Assembly: GCA_025677835.1 (NCBI GenBank) | Contig: JAIXMR010000034.1 | Coordinates: forward strand, 1-64,000 | Direction of reading: 5' to 3' | DNA from: Sporodiniella umbellata | Taxonomy: Eukaryota; Mucoromycota; Mucoromycetes; Mucorales; Rhizopodaceae | DNA: 64,000 nucleotides | In this document: positions 11,059 to 21,367 of the stretch, one piece after another | Position numbering within the stretch: the first letter of the stretch is position 1 | Layout: every line of letters starts with the position of its first letter | Notes under the pieces: model-generated | Databases searched by the model: none | What the model was told of the DNA's origin: nothing | The model's input: the letters and a program-made list of their open reading frames with translations, nothing else | Translations under genes and position numbers: made by a program

Positions 11059-12541
11059 CTAGTCCCAACCGCTAACGCCAAGGCCAGTACCAGAATTCTC
11101 TGTAGTGTCATCCTTTGTTTCTAACGCAGCGGCAATATCGCTTGTCTTTTTAGCAAGAGGCTTTTTCTTTGTTTTGTCAATGACACCCAATACACCAGTT
11201 TGTGCTTTAGTAGCCGGGACGACAGGTCTTTTTTCTTTCACAACGGAGGCAGTTTCAACCATCAGTTCTTTTACAACAGGCTTCGATTCAGTGGGTTTTG
11301 ATTCAATCTTTTTGACTTTCTTTGGTTTTTTCTTTTCTTCTGACTTCATAAAGAACGAATCGCCTGAGTTTTCTTCCAATTTCTTCTTTTTGATCAAGCG
11401 AACAGGCTCCTGTGTTTCATTAACTCTCTTAGGTTTTTCTGATGTATCTTTAAGGCTTTGAGGTTCTTCCGACGTTTTGTCCAGGTCTTTTCTTTCCTTT
11501 TTTTCTTTTTGTACTTTCATTCTCTTTACTCTTTGCATTTTTTCAACAATATTGGTGTTTTTAAGTTTTTTTTTTTTGCGCTCTAAAAACTTTGGGTCAA
11601 ATCTCTCACCGTCCAAAATACGAAGCGAGGGTACAAGGTCAAGAATCTATATTGAATTCATTAGCCGACAGGTAAAGATAAGATGTATCATCTACCTTTT
11701 CAAAATAGTCTTTTTTGGAGACAATAGGGTTTCCTTTCAAATTGAGGTTATTCAGCTTTGTCAAAGATCCCAACGAAGCAACTGCTTTCCAATCAGAAAT
11801 TTGATTATTTCCAAAATCAAGAATTTCAATAGCACTACACTTTCTGAACGATTCGGGTATACCAGTGATCTGATTGTCGTTTAAGCGTACTTCTTTAATA
11901 GCTGCGTTGTGTGACAAGTCAGGTACTGTTGTTAGTTTGTTATGGGCAGCAGAAAGCTTTGTCAGTTTGAGCAAACTAGAAAACTCTGGAACAACATCCA
12001 GTTGGTTATGCGAGATGACTTTAAAAATTCATTAGCCTTTCTAGTCACTGTGCACTTTTGTACAAATATGTCTACAAATGTACCTAAGGTGTTGAGATCT
12101 AATAATGTTTCTACATTTTCAATTTCTAAAAGCTTGTTGTTGTTTAGAATCAAAGCTTTGAGCTTTTTGAGTTTTCTTAGGTGAGGGCTCATATGAACAA
12201 GGGCATTATGGCTCACATTTAGTACTTTCTATTAAGTTAGTAAACTTTTATATCTGATCAGAAAGCTTACCGTTGAGGCTGGTAAAATGCTGAAAGCCTG
12301 TAAAATCTTTGAAATTGTTTTTCGACAAGTTTAAAAGAATCAAGTCTTTCACGTCATTCAGTCCTGTAGTGGATGTTTCATTTTCCAGCTTATTATCAGA
12401 CAAGTTGATTTTTCGAATCTGCTTACATGCAGACAAATCTTGAACAGCAGTAATATCTCTTTTGGAAGCATTAACGTCTGTTATCTTGTTAAGTGAAAGA
12501 TCTGGATAGATCTCCGAGATCAGCTTGGTGCTCAAGTTCAT
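11059..12541 (-). CDS. Leucine-rich repeat protein with lysine-rich C-terminus
   Basis: Four exons: 12541-12271, 12224-12084, 12018-11696, 11646-11059, giving 440 residues with all phases closing. Residues of about 40-240 form tandem LRRs of the LxxLxLxxNxL type (IRKINLSDNKL, LILLNLSKNNF, LKALILNNNKL, LNNLNLKGNPI). After LVPSLRILDGERFDP, which resembles the cap of SDS22/U2A'-like LRRs, the last 180 residues are very rich in Lys/Glu with putative nuclear-localisation clusters, and the protein ends in VSGWD. LRRs bind proteins; the basic tail suggests a nuclear or nucleolar site. It is divergent from the GTPase gene to its right. The exact orthologue is not recognised. Confidence 0.75.
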
Positions 12542-12606
12542 TTATTGATTGCTGAAAAAGTAAAGAAAAAAGTTTATAGAACTTGTCTTTCCACTTGGCG
12601 GAGTGC

Positions 12607-12640
<34 letters not shown>

Positions 12641-12950
12641 TTTATAGAATCTAAGAGTCTTACTTTTTGCTTTGCGTATGTGATTAAAAGAAAACTTCAA
12701 TGTATGCATTTCAGCTCCAAAAAGAAGGTACTGCATGCTTTTTTTCTTTTTCTTGGAAATATAAAGTAGATACTGTCATGTTGCTTTCTTGCTGCCATTT
12801 TACAGACGACGGTTTTTGTGCAACTGTTTAGTTTTGCATAAAGAAGTTCAACTTCGCCACAATTGTTTGTGACTGGTTCGATTTTAGTAATACAAAAAAA
12901 AAAAAAAAGAAAAAAAAAAAATAGACTTTTGGCTTAATTGATAAAACATA
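12542..12950. other. Divergent promoter region with long poly(T) and poly(A) tracts
   Basis: The spacer between the LRR gene (leftward) and the GTPase gene (rightward) contains an about 31-nt T run at 12609-12639 and two A runs near 12894-12920. Long poly(dA:dT) tracts exclude nucleosomes, so they may help a shared bidirectional promoter. No clear TATA box was found. Confidence 0.4.
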
Positions 12951-13039
12951 ATGGGAGGAATCAGTATGACAATATTTTTATAAATTAATGTTTACATTTG
13001 GATTCAACTAAACCGTTTTTTTGTGAATTGTTTTCTTTT

Positions 13040-13077
<38 letters not shown>

Positions 13078-14243
13078 AAACAAACAGAATAGAAATGCTA
13101 ATCGATTGGGTGGATCAAGTAACTGTTTTTTTTTTTTTTTTTTTTTTTTTTTGGAAATTCTACTTACTTTTGTTTTTTTATTTGTATAGAAATGAAGAAA
13201 GACCCCGGTGTGCCAAAATTTGGAAACTTTAAACAAAGAAGTGGAAATAGTGAGGACAGTCAAAGACAAAAGGTCAATAGACAAGTATATGCTTGAATTG
13301 AGTGAAGGTATTGACATATCCAGTAGCTGAGCAGCGCCAAAGAACGACAGGATTTGGCACGACAGAACTTGCAAAACAAAAACAGAAACTTGAGTTTTAT
13401 CAGCTTATTACAAACAGCAGATCAAAGAGGACAAGAGTTTGAGGAACAAGCCGATGATGAGGAAAAAGGCCTTAAAGACGCAGCGGCTACAGGACAAAAA
13501 GACAATTCAAAAAAGGCTTTTTATAAAGAGTTTAGAAAAGTGGTAGACAATGCAGATGTTATATTGGAAGTCTTGGATGCCCGTGATCCTCTTGGTACAA
13601 GAACTCGTTCCGTTGAACGTCTGATTATGGATAGCGGGTTAAACAAAAAGATTGTCTTTGTTTTGAACAAAATCGGTAACACTTTTCAAAAAAAAAAAAA
13701 AAAAAACCGCAAAGAGTGCTTCCACTTACCTTCTGTTTTTAAAAGATCTCATACCAAAAGAAAACGCAGAACAATGGTTAAAATACTTACGCAATGAATA
13801 CCCTGCCATTGCCTTTAAAGCTTCAACACAGCACCAGCGTGAAAAGCTAAAGCAATCGAATATATCTACCAACGTTGCTAGTGAAGGTCTTTTGAGTACG
13901 TCGGAGTGTTTAGGTGCCGACGACTTGATTCGACTACTGAAAAATTATTGTAGAAATATGAATTTGAAGACGTCCATTACTGTTGGAATTATTGGCTACC
14001 CAAACGTAGGAAAATCTTCAGTGATCAACTCCCTTAAACGCTCAAGGGTATGCGGTGTCGGCGCAACACCTGGCTTTACAAAAGTGGCACAGCAGATTAC
14101 TTTGGATAAAAACATCAAGCTTTTAGATTGCCCAGGTATTGTGTTTGCTCAGCAAGGGCAAGACGATCAAAGCGATGCAGAAATCACATTGAGAAATTGT
14201 GTTAAAGTTGAACTGCTTGATGACCCCATTTCCCCAGGTACAG

Positions 14244-14274
<31 letters not shown>

Positions 14275-14685
14275 ACACAATACAAACATAAACTTTATTT
14301 TTACTGATACAACGATAGTGGACGTCATAATATCAAAATGCGGTATTGATCAACTAAGGAGTATCTATAATCTGTCCTTTTTTGGTAACACACAAGAATT
14401 TTTGGTGTTGTTAGCGTTACAAAAAGGAAAATTGAAAAAGGTACTAAACATAAAAGTCAAAGAGTAAAACTAACTCTTTCTAAACAGGGCGGTGTTCCTG
14501 ATGTAGAATTAGTTGCTCGTCAAGTGCTTAACGACTGGAATGGTGGAAAGATTCCATTTCACTGTATCCCACCAAGTACGAAGGACGTTCATATTGGGGC
14601 TGCTGTTGTGGGTGAGTTCTCTCAAGCATTTGACATTGAAACAATTGCCCCTAGCAACACAGATAGCTCAATGGCACTTGATTGA
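12951..14685 (+). CDS. GRN1: Nucleolar circularly permuted GTPase (GNL3L/Grn1 family)
   Basis: Seven exons: 12951-12963, 13077-13118, 13190-13284, 13327-13675, 13746-14237, 14319-14440, 14488-14685; 436 residues, phases closing. The GTPase motifs come in permuted order, as in YlqF/nucleostemin proteins: first G4 (LNKID, split by an intron), then G1 (GYPNVGKSS), G2-like GATPGFT and G3 (DCPG). DARDPLGTR precedes them and KKDPGVP lies near the N-terminus. The family acts in large ribosomal subunit maturation in the nucleolus. The 13-nt first exon and the short N-terminus are the weakest part; the usual long basic N-terminal region is nearly absent, so an upstream exon may be missing. One intron holds an about 16-unit CA repeat that runs into its acceptor. 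Confidence 0.85.
13042..13072 (+). repeat. (CA)n microsatellite at an intron acceptor
   Basis: An uninterrupted CA repeat of about 15-16 units fills the 3' end of the second modelled intron of the GTPase gene and flows into the acceptor cacatag at 13070-13076. It replaces the usual pyrimidine tract. Confidence 0.85.
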
Positions 14686-15728
14686 TTTCTGTAATAAATA
14701 TCTTAAATACAAACAAGAAAAAAAAACAACACTCCTCATCGAATCTATAGGCGAATACTAAGATCAAAGCCTATTTTTTTTTTAGCCCTATCACTATTAT
14801 ACCGAAAGTTTTACCTAAGGCGTTTTTTTTTTTTTTTTTTTTTTTTTCAGCCTCTAAAATCGTCAATTTTTATGTTAGAACTTTACAAGAATGACCTTTT
14901 GACTATTTTTTTTAGTTCACGTAAACCCGTTACTTGTGATACAAACATTTGTATGAGCAATGTTAAGACTACCTTTGTCTTTGATAGAAACTATGTCTCT
15001 TGGATAAGGTGTTTGTGTTGATTTCAAAAAAAAAAAAAAAAAAAAAAAGATGAAGGCTGTAGGGTCTATTTTTGTTTTTTTTTTCAGTTTTCAATAGCTC
15101 CAGACTACAAAAGATAAAATTCTTTTCTACATGTGTATTGAATGACAAGACAAAGTACTATTTAAGAGTTGTAGCTTTTATTACCTTTCTTTTTTTTTTT
15201 TTTCATAGAGTAAACGATAGACGTTTTATTCTTAAGTTTATTTATAATAGTCCTACCAGGTCCAAGCTACTATCAGTGTTTTAAGATGCTTAGGGTTGAG
15301 TGCATCACAGTACATTGGCTGCTTATTTAAACTATTTATTAGGGTTACTATATCGAGCATGATCACAACAGAATGTTTATTCTAGTTTCATAACAGAATT
15401 CTAATTTACTTTTATTTTTAGAGAACGGAGCATATTAAAGCTAGTTTAAAAAGGTTAATTGTATAGACTTTATTCAATTAACTTTGAATAGAAAGGTTTG
15501 TCCACTACCTAAGACTTTTTGAATTATTGCTATCTGGTTTTCTTACTATTTTTTTGTTTTTTTTTGTTTTTTGGTGAGAAAAACACAAAAATAAAAATTC
15601 CTGTATTTAATTTCTGATTTAGCTTTAGATGGAAAGCATGGGATAATCGCTTGAATGAAACATCCACTGGATTGTTTTTAATCACCGACCGTCCCTTTTT
15701 TTGGGCGTCAAGTAACGGTCAGCGAAGG
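14686..15728. other. Intergenic spacer with homopolymer tracts
   Basis: No gene found. It has T or A runs near 14823-14847, 15026-15047 and 15189-15203. The sequence aataaat at about 14695 may serve as the poly(A) signal of the GTPase gene. Confidence 0.4.
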
Positions 15729-15741
15729 CTATAAATACGGT
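15729..15741 (+). promoter_or_regulatory. TATA box of the small Ser-rich protein gene
   Basis: gctataaatacgg lies about 75 bp upstream of the ATG at 15812, a good match to TATAAATA. The transcribed leader between them carries a perfect T11A13 palindrome (15773-15796). Confidence 0.5.
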
Positions 15742-15811
15742 GTTCGTTTTTCGTTTTAGTTTTTCATTTCCATTTTTTTTTTTAAAAAAAAAAAAACAAA
15801 AGAAAAAAGCA

Positions 15812-16096
15812 ATGTTTACAAGAATCTTTAACTCGATCAAGGAGAATGCCGAAAGAAGCTCACAACAAGATTCAAGACATGGTTCTTTTGATGGATCCTC
15901 TTCTATCTGTTCAGAAAGAAGGCCGTCAGTGGTAGAAGAGTGCGATCATGTACTCACCCGGTTCTCTTCTCAAATGTCTTCTGAAGCTAGACCTATTACG
16001 AAAGGCAGAAGAGGCAGTATGAGCGTCTTTGGGATATCCAACGTTGCATTTGACGACTATGTTCAAAAAGACCTTGTGTCAAGCTCTTGGAGTTAA
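15812..16096 (+). CDS. Small serine/arginine-rich protein of unknown function
   Basis: A single exon of 94 codons starting MFTRIFNSIKENAE, with a probable TATA box, an in-frame TAA and an aataaaa signal about 75 bp downstream. It is rich in Ser, Arg and Glu and has two basophilic phosphorylation-type sites, RRPSV and RRGSM, which match the protein kinase A consensus (RRxS). The end, NVAFDDYVQKDLVSSSWS, looks constrained and I recall similar tails in small Mucorales proteins. No membrane segment or known domain. A stress- or nutrient-regulated PKA substrate is conceivable but unproven. Confidence 0.65.
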   Translation: MFTRIFNSIKENAERSSQQDSRHGSFDGSSSICSERRPSVVEECDHVLTRFSSQMSSEARPITKGRRGSMSVFGISNVAFDDYVQKDLVSSSWS

Positions 16097-17295
16097 AAGA
16101 GCGTTTTGTTAGAGTCCCTTTCCAATCTTCTCATGTCTATATCATCTGTATTTACTTTTTTATCAATAAAATTCTGTATTTATTCCACTCTACTCTGAGA
16201 CATCTGCTTAGTTTTTGAACGTCATTCATCAAGTTGTTTACTATCATTTGAAAGATAACCTATGCAACATTAAGGCTTGAGATCTTCTTTAGAAAGGACT
16301 AGATCAGAACCACCGATGGCTTCAACACCACACATACACACACACACACAGATATGACGAAACAGACGATTTTTCATTTCAAAAAGGCAAATCTCAGTCT
16401 TGTTGTAGAACGCTCGCTAATGAGTTACATCTTGTATTTATTCTTAGTATCCATCATGCCTGTCCAATGGCTCTGTCGCACAAAGCCGCCTTTTTGTTAG
16501 GCTGCACCCCCTTTGACAAAATAAAGATAGATCACGTGGTTAAACTTAAAAAAAAGGTGTAACTTTGAACAGCCAAAAGAAAATCCCTCCCCTTCTGCTT
16601 GCATGAAAGAAGCTTTTTTTTTTTTTTTTTTTTTTTTGTTTTGATAATTTTTTGTGTATGAGAAAATATTAGTATCAGTCTATTGATCCATTGATTGGCT
16701 CTTTCCGCCTTTACTTTTAGCGTGGGATCAGAGAGAAAGGCATCAGAAACAGTGTGTGTGTGTGTGTTTTTGACATAGACTTGAAAGTTGTACAAAGTCA
16801 CAAGTCAATTGGTTTAGCCAAGTTTGCAAAATAGAGTCATTTGCCTACCCAATTTTGTAGATTCCAAAGAGAGGTAAAAGTCCCTTCACGTCAGAAGCGG
16901 GTAATCCGGAGCCGTCTGACCAATATGTTTGGTAGAATATTCAGGCTTGGTGATAACGGATTTTTCTTTGACTTTACCCAAAAGAAAAAGAGGATACAAA
17001 ATACGTTATAACACAATGGGTCTTCTCTTTTTGTTTATAGCTACTCTGTAGAATAAAAAACATATTACCATATTGCATAAAATGAGAGTAGGGTTAAAAT
17101 CATAGTGCAGATGCATGGTCAAATGATCTTTCTGTACCTAAACGAGAGTACGCTCTGTTTATTTTTTTTTATTTTTTATTTTATTTTTTTTGAGGCTTAT
17201 TAAATTTATATCTCTTTAGCTGTTGTGATTGTTGAATAATATACAATGTTTTTTCTTTTCGTTGTTAGGGTTTGGCTAATAAGGGATGCTTTAAC
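16097..17295. other. Intergenic spacer with microsatellite and a weak small-ORF candidate
   Basis: Contains a CA repeat near 16331-16350, a T run near 16615-16636 and a GT repeat near 16751-16767. On the minus strand at about 17000-16840 two overlapping frames read like protein; one ends KPEYSTKHIGQTAPDYPLLT before TGA. I could not build a full gene from it. Confidence 0.3.
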
Positions 17296-17608
17296 TTATG
17301 AATTCTTTAAAGCTGCCCATCTTTCAAGTCTTTCTTCTTTCAGTTGGTCTAACTTTGTTTTTACATCCTCAGGCGTTGTGGGTGGTTTATATGTAATCTC
17401 ATAGTCTGGCCAGAACTTCATGTGCTTTATGTAATTTTCATGGAAAAAAGGACTTCCAAAATAAAGCATAGTTCCTACAGGATAGAATACATAAAATGCA
17501 AACTAATTTTTTTTTTTTTTTTTTTTTTTCGGTAATTGTCATTATCAAATGTTTTGTTTGTTCTGAATGGTCTCATACTTTCATTACTTCCAGTTGTGGT
17601 CCTCCCAT
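17296..17608 (-). CDS. PET100: Cytochrome c oxidase assembly factor Pet100
   Basis: Two exons: 17608-17579 (ten codons, MGGPQLEVMK) and 17502-17296; 78 residues. The intron has a GTATGA donor, a poly(A) run and the acceptor aattag. The protein has the Pet100 layout: MGxxLEV(M/F)K, one hydrophobic segment (FAFYVFYPVGTMLYFG), then a Trp-Pro-containing stretch (MKFWPD), a KPPTTPEDV spacer and a charged helix at the C-terminus. Pet100 is a small inner-membrane protein needed for complex IV assembly. The length matches metazoan and fungal homologues. This gene would be missed by an ORF-only scan, because both exons are short. The neighbouring genes are unrelated. Confidence 0.8.
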
Positions 17609-18111
17609 GTTAAAGCGTGTACTTTATATAAAAAGAAAAAGAAAAAAAAAGGCAAAATGTATGTTTTATATAGATTCTATTGAGTGACAAAATTCGGAAC
17701 AAAAGGGTTCAACTTATGAGTCAAAAGTTACCCAGACAGTAATAATCATCAGGCTATAAAAATTGAATCCACCCGTCTTTCGAGAACTTTAAGAACGATA
17801 GGCGTATGGGTTGTAATAACGTGTTTTATAAACAACGGACGGCTGCATGTGTTCTCCAAAGTTCTAAAAAAATGCTGTAGCTTATAAAAACTGCTTATTT
17901 TACCTAAAAAGAAACTCGACCAAAAAAAAAAAAAAATCGAGCATGTTCCTTTTGGGTCACAACGTACATCAACCGAAGGAAAACAATCCCCAGGCGTGCG
18001 TCATTTGTGTGATTGTCAGTTATCATGTACATTATGTGGTAAGCACTGTGCTTTTTTTTTTTTTTTTTTTTTTTTTTTTCCTTCTTTCAATCCATCTGTA
18101 ATCTATAAAGT
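17609..18111. other. Spacer, no gene seen
   Basis: Contains an A run near 17923-17936 and a T run of about 30 nt at 18051-18079. No supported feature. Confidence 0.4.
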
Positions 18112-18908
18112 TTATTCAAGACTTGCTTTTATTTCGGTCAACAATTGTAGGGTGGGGCCTATCTCCGACTTTAACACGGGCGGTTCTAGATCCAATGACC
18201 AGAACGATGCCAACATGCTCATGGGCAAGATGAGCAAAGAAGTATCCAATTCAGCTTCTGTTTCGTTCACAATCTCTAGTTTTGATTCGTCCCCCAAGGC
18301 TGTCAATAGTTGTTGGCAGAGATTTATTTTTTCTGTTGTATCTGGTTTCTGAAGTATCCACTTTTTTCGTCTTTCTTGATCTTGTAAATCCAATTCTTTA
18401 TCAAATTCTATCTGTCGACTTTCAATATCGGCCTTCCGTCTGGCTTTTTCGTCTTTTCTGTACGTCTCCCAATGTTTCTTTAAAAATACAGATTGATCCA
18501 GCTGGAGCTGTGCAAGGTGGTCGTACTCTTTATACAGTGCATCTAACAGGGTACTTTATACGCCATAAGCAAAAACAAAAAAGGGTAGCTTTTTTTTTCT
18601 TTTTTTTTTTAAAAAAAAAGTATTTACTTGTCCTTTTCTCTTTAGATTTAATATCATATCATAGCTAGCTTTTTTCTTTTTTCTTTTTTTTTTTTGGCTT
18701 ACTTTATCTTTCAAAGTTCGCTTGAATAGAAAATAGTCCCAATAGATATCAAAAAAAAAAAAAAAAAAAAAAAGAGACTCATTTACATTTAAAAAAAGAA
18801 TCTACCGGGTGTGATATAGATGTTTACCAAAGATTTCTGTAAATGTTTAATATTATGTTGAGCTTGTTCAATCAACTGAGGTAAATTATTCAAAGTTTCA
18901 CTCGTCAT
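18112..18908 (-). CDS. Predicted coiled-coil protein of unknown function
   Basis: Two exons, 18908-18806 and 18542-18112, give 177 residues; donor CACCCG|GTAGAT and acceptor CTGTTAG join in phase. The 263-nt intron holds a T24-type run and a T10A9 palindrome (18601-18619). The N-terminus (MTSETLNNLPQLIEQAQHNI) and the middle (about residues 35-105, rich in Lys, Glu, Asp, Arg) look like coiled coil. The C-terminal third is hydrophobic-acidic. Size and layout would fit a subunit of a nuclear complex such as Mediator or kinetochore, but I cannot name it. Confidence 0.6.
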
Positions 18909-19222
18909 ATACTTTGGTCAGAAGAGAATGGGAAACAGAAAATCGAAAAAAAAAAAAGAAAAATATATAGAAAAACAAATAAAGGGAGAGAATTGAAAGA
19001 GAGACTCGGGCACAATCCATTTTATAGTACATTCAAAGGGGTGATAGAGAGTACACACAGTTCATTTTGGGGTTACTTTGAGAGAAGGATGGGCGATCGG
19101 GGTTACAACTTTTTTTTTTTTTTTTTTTGGCTGGGTGAAAGCGTGGGTGCAGGAAGGAGGAAGCCGTGATAAAGGCTAATGACCATGCAAGCCAAGTTTC
19201 TTTCTTTTTCATCTCGCGAATA
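18909..19222. other. Divergent promoter region before RACK1
   Basis: Spacer of about 310 bp between the leftward coiled-coil gene and rightward RACK1. It has an A run near 18946-18957 and T runs at 19110-19127. No clear TATA box. Confidence 0.35.
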
Positions 19223-19307
19223 ATGGATACTCTTACCTTGCGCGGTACTCTTGAAGGTATGAAGAAGATGTTGGATGGATGGATGGAAAGCAGATAACTT
19301 ACAATCC

Positions 19308-19343
<36 letters not shown>

Positions 19344-20443
19344 ATAATGAAATAGGTCATGGCAACTGGGGTAATTAAACATAAAGAGAATGCGATGGGA
19401 GGAGAAAAAACAAAGATGAAGAGTGCCTGATTAAAATTAACCTGTCAGATTAGTTACTGCCATTGCTACCACCTCTGAAGCTCCTGATATGGTCTTGTCT
19501 GCTTCTCGTGATAAGACTATTATTGTCTGGAACCTCACCAGGTATGCAAAGGCCTTGGGTTGAAAACGACTTTTTTTTTTGTACTAAAGCGTTGTTGCTG
19601 TTGTTTTTTTTTTTTTTTTTTGACGGTAGAGACGAAGTCAACTACGGTGTCCCCCGCAAGTCTCTGATTGGTCATTCACACTTTGTTGAAGATCTTGCCA
19701 TCTCTTCTGACGGTCAATTTGCCTTGTCTGCTTCTTGGGATCACACCTTGCGTCTCTGGGATTTGAACAACGGCACCACCACGCGTCGTTTCGTCGGCCA
19801 CACCAACGATGTTCTCTCTGTCTCTTTCTCTGCCGATAACCGTCAAATCGTTTCCGGTTCTCGCGACAAGAGCATCAAGTTGTGGAACACTTTGGGTGAA
19901 TGCAAGTACAACATTACCGATGATGGTCACTCTGAATGGGTTTCTTGCGTCCGTTTCTCTCCCAACCCTGCTAACCCTTTGATCGTTTCCGGTGGCTGGG
20001 ATAAGCTCGTCAAGGTGTGGGATCTCACCAAGTTGAAGCTTCGCACCAACTTCATTGGCCACAATGGCTATGTTAACACTGTCACCATCTCTCCCGATGG
20101 TTCTCTCTGTGCCTCTGCTGGTAAGGACGGCGTTGTCATGCTTTGGGATTTGAACGATGCTAAGCACCTTTACTCTCTCGATGCTGGATCCGTTGTTCAC
20201 GCTCTTACTTTCTCCCCCAACCGTTACTGGCTCTGTGCTGCCACCGCCAACGGTATCAAGATTTGGGATCTCGAAACCAAGTCCATCGTTGACGAACTCC
20301 GTCCTGAGTTTGCTCAATTGGGCAAGAGAAAGAATCCCGATCCTGAGTGTTTGTCCGTCTGCTGGTCTGCTGACGGTGCCACTCTTTTCTCTGGTTACTC
20401 TGACAATGTGATTCGTGTCTGGCAAGTCACTCGTACTCTTTAA
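19223..20443 (+). CDS. CPC2: RACK1 / Cpc2 / Asc1, ribosomal WD40 scaffold
   Basis: Four exons: 19223-19256, 19356-19370 (15 nt), 19454-19541, 19630-20443; 316 residues, the standard RACK1 length. The N-terminus [20 protein letters not shown] matches the family. Seven WD repeats follow, with typical LRLWDL, IKLWNT, VKVWDL, VMLWDL, IKIWDL and IRVWQV ends, [11 protein letters not shown] in repeat 1 and [11 protein letters not shown] in repeat 4. RACK1 binds the 40S subunit near the mRNA exit and links translation to PKC and stress signalling. Codons are strongly biased to C-ending forms, as in highly expressed genes. The 15-nt second exon encodes GHGNW and is needed to keep frame. aaaataaag at about 20499 is a probable poly(A) signal. 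Confidence 0.95.
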
Positions 20444-20559
20444 AATCACTTTTTAAAGACAAGGTTTTCCTTTATTTTTTTTAATCTATAATTTTTTTAA
20501 AATAAAGATAGCCTGTCAGTTTTCTTTCCTTTTTTCTTTTTTTTTTTTTTTTTCACTTC

Positions 20560-21347
20560 ATGCTGCCTTTTTTCACTTCGAATGAGACCAGCAGTTGGTT
20601 GCTTTACATCCTTACTGATTCAGCACTGCCCACGGGAGGTTTCGTGGCTTCTTCAGGTCTTGAGGCGAGTTGTCAAGCAGGTCTGGTCGATAACACCAAC
20701 CTGCTTGCCTTTGTCTCTTCTGCCGGACACAATTACGCTTCCAATACCAACTGTTTTGTTCGTGCAGCTTACGAATCCCTCGATCAGCCTCAGCCGCTCC
20801 ACTGTCTTGTAGAAGCTGATGCAGTGTGTGACGCTGTCACAGCTGCCAATGCCGTGGCGAAACGTGCTTCTTTGGCACAGGGTGTTGCGATGCTCAGCTT
20901 GTTTTTGAAATGTTTTTCGGATGCAGACGAACAAAAAGAAAATGTAAAGCTGGTCAAGCAATGGAAAGCCCAGATTCGATCCGAACGTTCGGACGGTCAT
21001 TTTGCTATTAGTTATGGACTTATTTGTCGTTGCTTGAAAGTAGACTTGGGTAGATGACTTGTTTTTTTTTTTTTTTTTTTCTGGATTCCCACTGAAATTA
21101 CGTAGACAACACACTTCATCTATGGCTCTATCTCTTTACACGCACGATTTACTCTTCTGCAGTCCGACTGAATGTGGTAGGCCCTTATGAAGCACAAAAG
21201 CTATTACTCGAATCGAGAGGGCCTATCGAAAAAATCATCCAGCATACAAAAGAGATGGGCATCGACGACTGCTGCCAAACGAACCCTCTCTTGGACGTGT
21301 GTCAAGGCATGCATGACCGGCTTTACTCACGATTGTTCAACAGTTGA
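20560..21347 (+). CDS. UREF: Urease accessory protein UreF
   Basis: Two exons, 20560-21049 and 21106-21347, give 243 residues, normal for UreF. LTDSALPTGGFVASSGLEAS near the N-terminus is the UreF signature; GHFAISYGL replaces the usual GxxPxxFG-type turn, and exon 2 has RLNVVGPYEAQKLLL and QGMHDRLYSRLFNS, the conserved C-terminus. UreF works with UreD and UreG to load nickel into urease. The intron contains a T20-type run. The stop lies only 20 bp from the stop of convergent HIS1. Confidence 0.92.
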
Positions 21348-21367
21348 AAATAAAAGTCAATGTTTTA

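Noticed and set aside
18660..18760. A possible extra exon (DIYWDYFLFKRTLKDK) in the coiled-coil gene
   Set aside because: It has no AG acceptor and neither neighbouring junction keeps frame. Direct joining of 18806 to 18542 works with consensus sites.
19371..19453. A snoRNA in the RACK1 intron, as in yeast ASC1 (U24)
   Set aside because: The introns are short and I could not find convincing C and D boxes with a terminal stem; a covariance-model search would decide.
19676..20449. 257-codon open frame antisense to RACK1
   Set aside because: It is a shadow caused by the strong codon bias of RACK1; the sense frame has WD40 repeats, proper introns and a known length.
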